Origin: Rotaria sp. Silwood1 | Taxonomy: Eukaryota; Rotifera; Eurotatoria; Philodinida; Philodinidae | NCBI GenBank assembly: GCA_905250075.1 | Contig: CAJNOP010000001.1 | Location: 6,095,126-6,159,125 of the forward strand | Direction: 5' to 3' | DNA: 64,000 bases | In this document: positions 48,354 to 59,800 of the stretch, in pieces | Layout of the letters: each line of letters opens with the position of its first letter | Position numbering within the stretch: position 1 is the first letter of the stretch | The notes under the pieces: model-generated | What the model was told of the DNA's origin: nothing | The model's database searches: none | Seen by the model: only the letters and a program-made list of their open reading frames with translations | Position numbers and translations under genes: made by a program

Positions 48354-50828
48354 AGACAAAAAAACATACAAAAATGAATTATTTTCGCTATTTATTATTG
48401 ATTCATGAACTATGATACTCTGATTTTTTTTCTTTTAATTTTACAGTCTAGAAACTACTCTTTAATTCAGGATTGCAAGGAATGAAAACAAATTGAGCGT
48501 GACAGATACAAGAAATATTTTATGAGAGATGAAATGATGCATATAGAGTTATTTTTAAAAGTGAGAAGTGCAAAGTTCTTTTTTCATTCTACGATCTATT
48601 GTTTTTTGAATACAAACAAGGTTTTTTCAACGTGGGAGTGCGGACTCTTACGTCATCCTTCTCGTCACTAGATCCTTGTTTGGATTCTGTAAAAAATTTT
48701 TATACCATTCATTAAAAATCTAATTTTGAAATCAAAACCAATAAAAATGAATATACAACATTGGAAACTTAATGGACGAATTCTACTAAACAACTGGAAA
48801 TTACATTTCTTCTCTCGAATAATTTGATCATTTGTTTGTTTTGAATTTTATTAAAAACTGATCTTTATCAATAAATTTGAATGAATTTGCTCGTCTTATT
48901 AGATAAACTGTTTCAAGTCATAATGTTGAGTTTTTCTTATCGAATAGGACAGATATCATTAAGGAAACATAAAAAAAAAAGATATCATCTAACAGATTAC
49001 AGGTAAGCAAGAATTTAAATACATCTATTCTTAAATGAGTATTTGGAGGCAAAAGGATGAAAAAGTCAAAGTCCGAGAAGCTGCTTGAAAAGAAATATGT
49101 AATACTATCTTGGTAACAGAAAAAAACACAGCAATTACCGAAATCAATAAGGAGAACCAACAAGAAGAATTTTACCCTAGTCGGCTCTGACTTTTAGAAC
49201 TAACAGTGCGCCTCTGAAAAATATAAAATTACGGATGAATCTGCAGAAAGTCCCGAGTGACTTTACGAGAAGTTCATGAGAGTATGATATTTTCAAGGAG
49301 ATAGAAGTAAAAAGAAAAACAGTGTATGGAAAAACTTCAAGAACTTGCAGGAGAATCCACGTGAGAGTGCATCGATTGTACATTGGGAACTCAGCTTCGA
49401 ATTAAGAACAACATTAATTTTTAACAAATAGACTGCATTCTTTTTATTTAGACTATTCAACAAACGCTGAAAAAAGAGTTAAGACAATGTCACCTATGCT
49501 CTCACTGATGAGAGACGCATATCAAAACTGTGAAAGATAAGATCATTTAGGATTGTTTACAATAATTGTCGTTCTTAAGAAACTTCTGTCGTGATTCTCC
49601 AAGAACATTGTTAACGAAAATCCTCGAGAACTCTCACAGGAAGATTTGATGAGAATAATGAATAAGACAACAAAGCAAAATAACGGAAAATAAACAAGAA
49701 AATAGAAGTCTTAATCGATAGTCACTGTATTTTTTCAATGTTATAGATGTATTGCAGAAATAGACAGGGCTGTTCCGCGCTCTTGCTTATATTTACACGA
49801 TTCATATGTCTCTTTGTTGTCTTACTCTGTAAATACTATTCGGAAGCGCAATATCGTTCCTTCAATGTTATTTCAGCATGAATAGAATCATGAGATGGCA
49901 CAAAGTACGCTCCATAGAGATTTGCATCACGTTGCATTAATGTGTGCAGGAGATCGCGGCGGTGTAGAATAACTCTATCTGTTTCTACTGTATTCTTTTT
50001 TACTTTTATTAACTTAGTTTCTCTCGTTGAATTACAATCCAAAGCTTATTTTGAAATCATATAAGCAAGAAAATACATAAAGAAAAATAATTCCGAAGTC
50101 GATTATATTGATGAAAGAGTCAAACTTTATTTGTCTCATATTATATCCATATATGTTTATTAATCTTTTGTTAAAAAGAGGAAGAATATTTATTATTTAT
50201 TTAATAGACAATATTCAATTAGATATTCATAGGAATCGATATTTTTTTAAAGAATGTTATCGAGTTTATTCATTCGAAGTAATACTATTTTAGTCTCGTG
50301 AATCAAAAGTCAATGAAATAATTTGACATTCAGAAACGTCAAAGGGCAATCAACAACTAACGTCTATTTAGGTTATTATATTTATCTAGCGATTGTCAAT
50401 CTACAGACTTCAAATATGTCACATGAATAAGAAATTAAGCATTTGATCTTACGTTTGAAAGGAAACCTATTAATTTTTAATCACTTCCCGAATAATTCAA
50501 TATGTATTAGACCAACAATTCTTTTTGTCTTAAGCTAGTCAAAGACAAAAAAATAAAAAGAAAGAAGAGTTTTTAATGACATACTCTTAATTTAATCGAA
50601 CTTTATGCATGTTCCTTGATTTCTTCAAACTAATCCTTATAACTAAGATTAAAATCACTATAGCAAATAACGTCATGAAACTGTAATCTTTATTTTGTTA
50701 AGCTATGCGTATTGTTTCTTTTTTTCTTTTTCTATAATAATTTTGATTGCATATATTCGTAAGTATGTCTTATAGTTGCAATTAGCATGAAATAAGTAAC
50801 ATTTATCTTGTTGATTATCAAAAAAAAA
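48354..50828. other. 2.5 kb intergenic region, nothing recognised
   Basis: AT-rich with scattered weakly self-complementary segments (for example near 49340 and 49590) that I could not resolve into an element. Open frames here look non-coding. Confidence 0.45.
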
Positions 50829-51680
50829 ATGGATTATCCAATATATCAGAACGAAATTCGTTTAAAAAAATTTGAAAATATTATTCATAAATATAATATT
50901 AATTATGATTTTGCATATCGTCTACGAGCACTTGAAGGTTTTGAAATTGTTATGATAGTTGATGATAGTTCATCAATGTGTACACCAATTGTTGATTATA
51001 ATCAAGAACATATATCATCATTTAATCAATTACCAACCCGTTGGGATGAACTAAAACATATTGTATCTATTATTGTTGACTTAGCTGGCACGTTAGATCC
51101 ACATGGTATGGATATATATTTTCTTAATCAACAACCACTTTTACATGTTATTGATTCCTCACAACTTCATGAAACATTTTCTCGTTTACCCAACGGTCCA
51201 ACACCTATTACACGTGTACTTAATTATGTATTGAATTTAAAACGTTCACATGTATATGAACGTAAATTATTGATTTTAATTGCAACAGATGGTTTACCAA
51301 CAGATGACAATGGACAAAATGATCTTGATAGTTTAGAAAAAGTTTTACTTTATGAAAGATATCCATCAATTGATCGAATGTATGTAACATTTGTTGCTTG
51401 TACAAATGATCTTCAAACAGTTGCTTGTTTAAATAACTTTGATAAAAATATTCCTTATGTTGATGTTCTTGATGATTATCAAAGCGAACGAATAGAAGTA
51501 TTAAATGTACAAGGTAAACATTTTCCATTTAGTTATGGTGATTATGTAGTTAAACTTTTATTGGGTTCAATTGATCCATGGTTTGATTATTTAGATGAAA
51601 AAAAAGTTAAATTAACTTCTTTGGGAAGACATCAACTACAAAATTCTTCAACACACAAGACCAATTGTATAATATCTTAA
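50829..51680 (+). CDS. Intronless von Willebrand factor A domain protein
   Basis: A single open frame of 283 aa starts MDYPIYQNEIRLKKF; an ATG 21 bp upstream is also in frame. A VWA domain occupies most of it. The metal-ion site is complete: IVMIVDDSSSM (DxSxS), PNGPTPITRVL (Thr) and LLILIATDGLPTDD (Asp). There is no signal peptide and no transmembrane helix, so it is probably cytosolic, unlike extracellular matrix VWA proteins. No partner domain is fused. The protein binds a divalent metal and presumably a protein partner; I cannot assign a process. It is the only confident complete gene here without introns, which suits a retrocopy or a gene gained by transfer, but the base composition is like its neighbours. 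Confidence 0.85.
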   Translation: MDYPIYQNEIRLKKFENIIHKYNINYDFAYRLRALEGFEIVMIVDDSSSMCTPIVDYNQEHISSFNQLPTRWDELKHIVSIIVDLAGTLDPHGMDIYFLNQQPLLHVIDSSQLHETFSRLPNGPTPITRVLNYVLNLKRSHVYERKLLILIATDGLPTDDNGQNDLDSLEKVLLYERYPSIDRMYVTFVACTNDLQTVACLNNFDKNIPYVDVLDDYQSERIEVLNVQGKHFPFSYGDYVVKLLLGSIDPWFDYLDEKKVKLTSLGRHQLQNSSTHKTNCIIS

Positions 51681-52474
51681 ATGGAAACTGAATAGTCACA
51701 GAAAAAAAAAACTATATGGGTTGCTTTAATTTTTTTTACATAATGTATAATTTTGCATGAGAATTTTTGAGACATAAATTCTCTTCCAACCAAGAGAATT
51801 AGTCTTGAAATCATCATATTTGTATTGGATAGAATCACATGCCTGTTATCATATGTTCAAATGTTTACTGTGTACTTCAAAAATCGAAATCAATAGAAAG
51901 ATCTCATTTTCATGCGTTTAACATGTTTTTTTCAAAATGAAAAAGATGCAAATCAAATAAATTGATTATTCGATTGGTTTTTTTTAAGCATTGATAGTAT
52001 AATTTAATGGAAGTTATACAGATTTGAAAAAATATATAAATTAATGAAAGGAATTGTGAAAGAGCTACTGTTATGTTAGATGAAATCAAGTTGCATTAAG
52101 ATGATGAATTCATTGACGAGATTTGAAGGAAAGTTGAGAGATTGATATTAAATCATCACTACGACGATTCTAAACAAAAAGAATTTTTGACGTTTTGTTT
52201 TCATTACATGGTTTTCTGATAACTTTCAAGAATATAAAAAACAAAACAAACAAGCGACATCAGAACTAGTTGAAATAAAATATCGAACAGCTTTTCAAAT
52301 TTAGAATTTAGTTTTCACTTAATGTTCGAGTTTCTTTTAATATTTTTATGAGTGTTTTAGAGAATAATTATTTATAGAAGAATCATTTCAAAATTGAGTA
52401 TTTCAAGAGCTTTCCTAGTTTGTTGCTATGACGACAAACTCTCGCAAGTTTGACGCATTAAGAAAAATCTGAAA
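51681..52474. other. Spacer between convergent VWA and FAM227 genes
   Basis: AT-rich 3'-flanking DNA of both genes. No gene or repeat recognised. Confidence 0.5.
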
Positions 52475-55400
52475 TTAATACTCTTGACTCAAGCGTTCTT
52501 TTTCCTTAATGATAGAAAAAATAAAAATTCATTACCATGATCGGTCGTCTGTAAATAAAACCTTTATTTTCTTCTTTTTCAAGTTCATCTCGTGTTTTTG
52601 ATGTTGCTGCTCGTTGCCTTGCTGCCTGTCGATAACGTTGTGCTTGCTGTTCAGCTCGTTCTCTATTAAAATAAAGTCGATTAATAATCAAATAATTAAT
52701 TATGAAAAATCTAACTAACTTATGTTTTTGAGCTCGTACAATTCGACAAATTTTGGCAGCTCGTTTTATTTCATTATCATATGTTTCAGCGCTAACTGAT
52801 GGTACTTGAATTATTTGTGGATGTGATATAAAAAGTTGTGTACCAGTATTTTTAAACATTTGACTTGAACGTAAGAATTTTTCTGTTAATGGCGAATTAC
52901 CATTTAAATCAAAGCGATAATCTTCGAAAAGAACACGACGACTATGAAAAACAAAAGAATATTACATAAGAATCTGACAAAATTTTTATTTAAAGAAGGC
53001 TTATAGCGCATGCAAATCATGCAAACATGCAAAGAATTGCTTAAGAATAATGTAAAATAAGAGAAATGAAAAGGTTTCATCAAACCTGAATGTTTTTGTC
53101 GATTACCTAAATATGACTTTTGTTTTTTTTCTTTAAAGTTAAATCAAATAATGAATATATTTAAATAAATATACAGTAGTGAATAAAAGTCTTCTACCAT
53201 CCGTATCTCGACTAACATCCATTCTATAAGTAAAGTAGAGACTATATGCATTATGACGACACAAATGAGGTATAAATACTTTGAAAAGTGTTCGTATCCT
53301 TAAGTTATTGCTACGGTAATACTGCACTTTGATGGTAGTTTTTCAAAGAAATGTCATGATCCCTTCAGAAGCACCACAAAAATTGATTTTTGAATTTCAG
53401 CTTGAAACTTTACATAAAATATGTCTTAATGAGCATGATTTTCTGTGAATATTTCAGATTTTGTCACTGATACTATCCTAAGATACAACTGTGGCAAGAA
53501 GGTGTCTTTTACATCTTCCATATAAACCAGTAAATTGGTATTTTTATTTCAGGCTAGAAGGAAATGAAGCGAACTAAAATTTTCATAGTGAACTACTCTT
53601 GTTAAGATCTCTCGCCGTTCAAGTTTTCTAGTCGACATTCGAAAATCAGTTTTTCTGCTACTACAGCATTCATGTGAAAAATACTGTAAAAGAGTAGTAT
53701 TTGTGTAGCGATAAGCTATGACCACCAAATCTTTTCAAGATAATCATAGCTCATTTGGATCCCTATGAAGTGGATAGCTTCGAATCAAAAGTGATTCACC
53801 ATCTGGAGAACTTCGCGCATCAGAGAAAGTAACGTTCGACAGAATTAGCTAATCTGTTGACTAAAAAACTGAACATAGACTTGGCTCTACGTGCATGCTA
53901 AAATATAAAAACTTAGTTTTGTACTTAAAACAGGTGAAAGAAATTTCAGTAGACAATCTATGTCAAATTAAAAGCTTAAAGCAAAGAAAGGTGATACCCT
54001 TCATCATAAATCTTCTTGTATGTAAGCAATCGAGATGACCTCGTACTGTTGAAGTAAATTCTTAGTGCAGAATGTGCACACAGAGTTCGAGACTTCCGGC
54101 ATGTATTGTATTCATGATACAGTGAAGGGAGACTTTACTTCACTACTGTATATATATATACATAAATTCTTCTTACTCAGGTAATGGGTCATATGTATGC
54201 TTATACATTTCATCCAGAAGTTCATGTGGTTCTTTGCGTTTATTTAGTTTGAATGATACATGATAAGAACTTGAAACAGCACTTTCACTTCCAGAAATTT
54301 TTGCACCATTTATCACTGAACTACGTGAAGTTGATGGCATCGTTAATAAAGTATTTGGTGCTGATGGTGCTGTTGTTACTGTAGGAGCGGCTACTAAAGT
54401 TGGTGAAGGTGTTGTTTCTTTAAATGATATTTTTTCTTGCTGAACAATTTTTGATCGCCACTGTTCATATCGACGAGGTGGTGCTGGAATGCCACCTAAC
54501 CATAATTGACAAATGTTTGAAATTGAATTTTTAAATGTATCTAAATTAACTAATTCTTTCATGCGTTGACCAGGAGTCTCTGATAAATTTCCAAGTTCTA
54601 ATGGTGTATTTTTATTTTCATCATTGTTTTTTCCAGCTGCTTCAGCATCAGCAGGCATCTGCTTAATTGATGCTGGAAAACATACTTTAAAACATGCAAA
54701 AATAGTTTCAGCTAAAAGTGATGGATAAACCTAATAGAACAAAAGAGATAAATGAAAAAGAATTTTAAAAAAATTATTAGAACCTGGAAACATTTATCGC
54801 GATAACGTAAATCGATTTCCATCATAAGAAGAGCAACATAGTTATTTGAAGATCTTTCAAGTAATTTCTTTTGAATTTTAGGTTGATTTTGATAATTTTC
54901 AAGAAATACCCACCAAAACATGTCCTAAAAGAAAGTAATACTTAGAATACGACGTAGATCGATATTGATACGTATGAACAACAATTTCTCATTGTTAATT
55001 GTATATTAATGATTCAATTTATCAGTCTCTGAAATACATTCTTTTGTGAACCTCACGTATATTTTTGCAGAAAAATAATAAGTGTAAGTTTAAATTGAGG
55101 GCTTTTTAGGCTCCCTGCTTCCCTAGTCTGTAACAATCGAAGGTGAAAGGAGACAGACCAAAGATTATGGGGTAAGTCTTCATAGCAATCCAAAGGCAGG
55201 AAAGTCAATGTTGATGGACCAAATCTCCCTAGCAGTGGGAAAAGATGCATCAGTAATAAAAGCAGTTAGATCATTCTGTAACTTTCTATTATACAGCAGG
55301 CTAATATGGTTGTTGAACCAACGAAAAGAAGAATAAAGTGACATTTGCCGTTTTCCATGGCATGTAGCGTCTATATTGTCATTAGAAGAAAATATAGTTA

Positions 55401-56599
55401 TGTATTGAAGGTGTATTTGACTAAACGAAGGAGTTATTCCAGTGTAACAATTTTCTAAATTGGTAGAATGGTGATTCTGAAATTTATCAGTTTTCGAAAT
55501 CGTCAAATTTCAGGGCGCATGTATCCACAATCAAAATTGTTATAATTTTGTTTTTTTTTTTCATTTAAATCCTGACTGCTAACGAAGCCGCACTGACAAG
55601 TTTTTTAATCTATTTCATTCATCCGTTGATAAAACTTACCAAAATTAAGGCTTTTGTTGGCATAGAATAGTAGAGTTCAATTAACGATTTAATGTATGGT
55701 GCCTGTAAGTTTCAATTAAACGACATACTTTATATACCTAAATTTACTCTTTACTTGTTTTGATAGAGTATATCGTTTTGGAAGCACATGTCTCATGACT
55801 TGTTTATCGAGAGAAATATTAAATGGTAATGGAGTAACACGATTGTCTTCAAAACCGGGATATTGAAAAATTTCTAATAATGTTGATTGATCTTGATCTA
55901 ATAATGTGTTAGAACTTCCCTATAGTATAACAATTGTTGAAGATATATTTTGATTAAAAATGATATGTTTACTTTTGGTTTAACTGTTGCTGTAATTTGA
56001 TCTTGAAAAGTAGATTTAAAAGCAAGAAGACCCGCAAATTGCTGTACTTGTTGTCTTGATTGTCCTGTAAATAAATAAAGAATATAAATATGAAAATTTT
56101 TGTAAATACAAGGAAAAAAACGAAATCAAACCATTTTGTATTGCATTAGCTCGAAGTTTTTCGGAAGTAATTAATGCTTGATTTTTACTTGCATCCGATG
56201 GGGCTTCAACTGATCTTAATGCTCGATCAAGTTTAGAGATTTTATCATTAATTAACTCAAGAAGATTAATACCAGTTAAGGCTAAAAAACGAGGTCTTAA
56301 CTTGTTCATTAAGCTATCGAACACAACAAAAATCAAATATATTTACGAGTAGTAAGTTCTTCTTTAAGTTCTGTTTCCAAATCTTTTTCATCATTGATGT
56401 CATTTGTCGTGAATCGTGCAGGGCTACTACCATCACTTTCAATAGTTGATACAGCAGATGATACACGTGATGTGCGATGTGTACTAGGACTTGATAATCG
56501 TTTAGCTGAAGCACTTCGAATACGATCGGATGATTGTGGTCGCGCTTCACTACTCGAAAAAACGACCACAGGCGAATAAACACGAGCTATGTCAACCAT
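52475..56599 (-). CDS. FAM227 (FWWh) family protein, about 10 exons
   Basis: Minus-strand exons 56599-56347, 56313-56132, 56064-55973, 55919-55755, 55702-55640, 54924-54784, 54730-54177, 52941-52720, 52662-52536 and 52504-52475. From exon 2 onward all phases agree (523 aa from the ATG at 56309). Family blocks are YPGFEDNRVTPLPFNI, APYIKSLIELYYSM, DMFWWVFLENYQ (the FWW motif), SSNNYVALLMMEI...DKCFQ, VYPSLLAETIFACF...FP, and FDLNGNSPLTEKFLR, in the order of FAM227A/B. The middle is Thr/Ser/Ala rich and the C-terminus is a charged helix. The family is not functionally characterised; it is often expressed in ciliated or testis tissue. Exon 1 (MVDIARVYSPVV..., 84 codons, coding-like) cannot be joined to exon 2 in frame: the 33-bp GT...AG gap leaves a one-base mismatch. 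The start could therefore be 56309, or exon 1 has a frameshift. Confidence 0.82.
53174..54148. mobile_element. TIR-bounded, TA-flanked element in FAM227 intron 7
   Basis: The left end CAGTAGTGAATAAAAGTC (53174-) is inverted at the right end as GACTTTACTTCACTACTG (-54148). Both sides are flanked by TA, as expected for a Tc1/mariner-type target duplication. Length 975 bp. I find no transposase ORF or recognisable catalytic motif, so it is non-autonomous or decayed. It makes up most of a 1.2-kb intron. Confidence 0.75.
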
Positions 56600-56824
56600 G
56601 AAAAACAATCAAGGAATATTTTTTGTCGTCCTGGCAAAGGAAAGAAATCAATCAGACTTGACTTTAAGTTTGTATATATAATAATTAAAGAAAAATGTGC
56701 GACATCTAACGATCGATTTCTTTCAATGAATAAAGGTTTCTTCTTAGTTTCTTTAACCTCAAATGGCTTCTCGTTAGTTGTTGAAACAAATTTTTTGTCA
56801 CCTTATTATAATTCGTAAAAAAAG
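56600..56824. promoter_or_regulatory. Shared divergent promoter of FAM227 and CFAP54
   Basis: Only 225 bp separate the two start codons of head-to-head genes. At 56625-56638 the sequence GTCGTCCTGGCAAA matches 10 of 14 positions of the palindromic RFX X-box GTTGCCATGGCAAC, including the whole TGGCAA half. RFX factors drive ciliary genes, so this is a plausible but unproven control site. If the FAM227 start is at 56309 instead, the spacer is about 515 bp. Confidence 0.4.
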
Positions 56825-59800
56825 ATGGCATCTAGTTTACGTACAAAAGCAGTTGAACGCTCAATAAAAATTAATTCAGCAGCTTATTATTCATATGTTG
56901 ATGATAGTAAAAATCCAGTTTTACAAAGTTTTGAAGCACAAGTATCTGATTTTAAAAATTATGTTGCAAAACAGCAAAAATCAAATCAATCAATTGATGG
57001 TCGATTGTATGTAGAGAACGATATTATTTTAAATTTTTATTATATACAAATATAATATTTTCACAGATCAGAAACATTATTTCAATTATGGAGTGCTTAT
57101 CAGCCAAGATTATCTGTACGAATGTATTGTGAAAAATTAATGCATCTTGGTGAATATCTTGTTGCATATGAAGTAAGTTATATTTTTGAACGTTTTCAAA
57201 AATCTGGTCTCTTTTTATGAGAGAAATACATCAGTGTTCGGACTCGAAGTCGAGATGTTGACTTTCAAAACTTTCTAAATCCGGATAGGAAAGTCAAAAA
57301 TGAAAATAGTTTATTTGACCTGTGGATGATACTTTCAACTATCTCTAGAAAAAACTTCAATCGGATCGGACAAAATCTGAGAAAGTTTGTAAGCAATCAG
57401 AATTGAGAAAGCTGGCGTTGAGTGTCATGCTGAGTAAAAAAAAGCTGAAAGTTTATCCTTAATGAAAAGAAAAAAAATAAATTTGGTTTGTTTATCTATT
57501 CTTAATTTATAGAAGTATAATATTGCATTATTTCAATGTTATCAAAGATATTTAAATGAATTTGGTTCATTTCATATGCAAGATTTTCAAACAGTAGATG
57601 AAATTGAAGAAAAATTTTTTCCACTTGGTTTATCTGATGTTACGGCTGATATATCTGTATGTTCAAAAAAAAAAGAAGCAATCCTTTGTTTTCTATGAAA
57701 TTATGTTATTTCTTATATTTTACAGTTTCGAGCTTTAATGGGTTGTGCTCTATGTTTATTTTATTTGGCTATTGAACAAGATCCAAAAGTACAATTAGAT
57801 GAAACACTTGACCGATGTTTAATAACACTTTCATTTATTCGATTGCTAATGAATTTAGCATTGAAAGATGATCGATGGTCATGGCTTGTTTATAATGGAA
57901 CAATTTATTTATATAAAATGAGTCGTTATTTAATGACATTGGGTTATTCTTTAAAGGTTCTTGTTGTTTTAAATAAGATATTCAATTTTTCAACTTAAAT
58001 ATTTTCTTTTACATTTATAAAGGTTGTAGAATATCTTGTATGGGCTGCTATTAGTACAGAAATGTGTTTACCATTATTATCTATATCATATTTACCATGG
58101 CGATCAACATTGTATTGTGCAGCATGTGAAGCATTTTATGATAGTCGGATATCACCCGATAATGAAGTAGGAAAATTTATTTAACAAAATAAAAAAAAAA
58201 TTATGATTTAAATTGTCTACATATTTTAGAAAGCAATGGCTGGAGAAGTATGTATGCTTACACATATTTTACTGAGAAATCATCAGTGCCGAGTATTTAA
58301 AATTAAATTTTGAATCAAATGAAACATTTCATAAAGCTATTCATCATCTTAGAAAAGACTAATATTGAATTGGATTTAAAATGTTATTTAGGTTATTGAC
58401 ATATAAATAACTATTAGAATGATAATTAATTTATAGGACGAAACAGCCTTTTTAGAACATTTACATGCTTAGATAGCATATTTTTCCAGCACATGATCAC
58501 ATGAATCATCAAAAATTGTAGCAAAGACGAAAATACTAAGCAAAAAACGCTATATCATTGATGAATGATTCAACCTGAAGTCATTCTTCTATGCATTTAT
58601 TTAAATTTCGATAATTCTAGCAGCAATGGAGTTTTTTCGAAGGAGAAGAACTCGTAATTTCTATCAATCGAACAGTTCTGAATAAGTAAAATCATTATTT
58701 AACTTTCATTGTCTTTTTCTTTTAAGAACAACACATCGTAGTCGTATGTTACAAAATGATTTAAAACTAAGTCACTATTTGTACAGTGATTCGATGTATA
58801 TTTTAAGATGTTGACTACGAAATTCATTTTTCTCTAAAATTAATCTTGAATCATATTTTTAAATATACGAATTAATCTCAAGAAGAAAAATGTCAATAAA
58901 AACTTCTATCTTTTGTTGTTCAATGTGAGTTCACAATAAATTCGTATGCATAAAAATTTCATTTGCAAATCTGAAAACCCATGATCAGTGCTTTATTTAG
59001 ACTTTCTCTTCCAGATGAATGATTTTAAAATCAGAGAGGACGAGCATCTATTTTTGGGAGCATAAACACATAGTGCTTCGTAGAATAACCAGAAACTCTA
59101 ACAGGATCATGCTGATCTGCGACAGAGCGCTCTTCGTTCGGTCCTTATGCTGAAGAAATCACTGTCCATAATATTCAAAATGTGCGTCACGTTTATCATA
59201 GTCTCTGTATTACTAAAATCATGTTAATTTGGATCTATTGGAATACTAGAATGATATATAATCTGGATTTTTCGTATCTTTTCTTCTTGAATATACTATT
59301 AAACATTTCTTATCACATGATTATTGAATTTCTTTGATTTTTCATTAAGAATTTCGCCCGACGTGGATTAGAACAATTTAAAAATTTACATGAATTACAA
59401 GCTCTTAGTGTTGAGGGTGATAAATGTCAACAAGAAAACTCTTTTCGTCATGCAACAATTAAAATAGCTACGATGATATTTAAACGAATGGTATTTGAAA
59501 ATCGTCGAAAAGCAAAAAGTGTACTTCGACCTAAATTTCGACAAAATTATAGAGAACTTAGTGGTCCATGGCCAAGAACATTAACAGAAAAATTACTTAG
59601 TGATATGTTTGATTGTCGTTGCGCACAATTTTTAGCTATACTTCAAGCATTATCCGATAGTAATCGACGTTTAGTATTAACTAGTCCAGCAGCAAGTGAA
59701 CAAGAAATTGAAATACTTGACGTTACAACTGAATTATTTTATGCTGCTCAATATATTTTACAAGGTAAAAAAAATAAAACAAAATAACATCATATACTTA

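Noticed and set aside
48354-50828. Weak self-complementarity near 49340 and 49590
   Set aside because: Matches are short and scattered; I could not define arms or ends.
51220-51528. Minus-strand 102-aa frame
   Set aside because: Antisense of the VWA gene, His/Gln/Leu-rich composition.
58438-58472. Possible extra CFAP54 exon (DETAFLEHLHA) after an AG
   Set aside because: Closes at a stop at once, and the KAMAGE microexon joins directly to FARRGL in phase.
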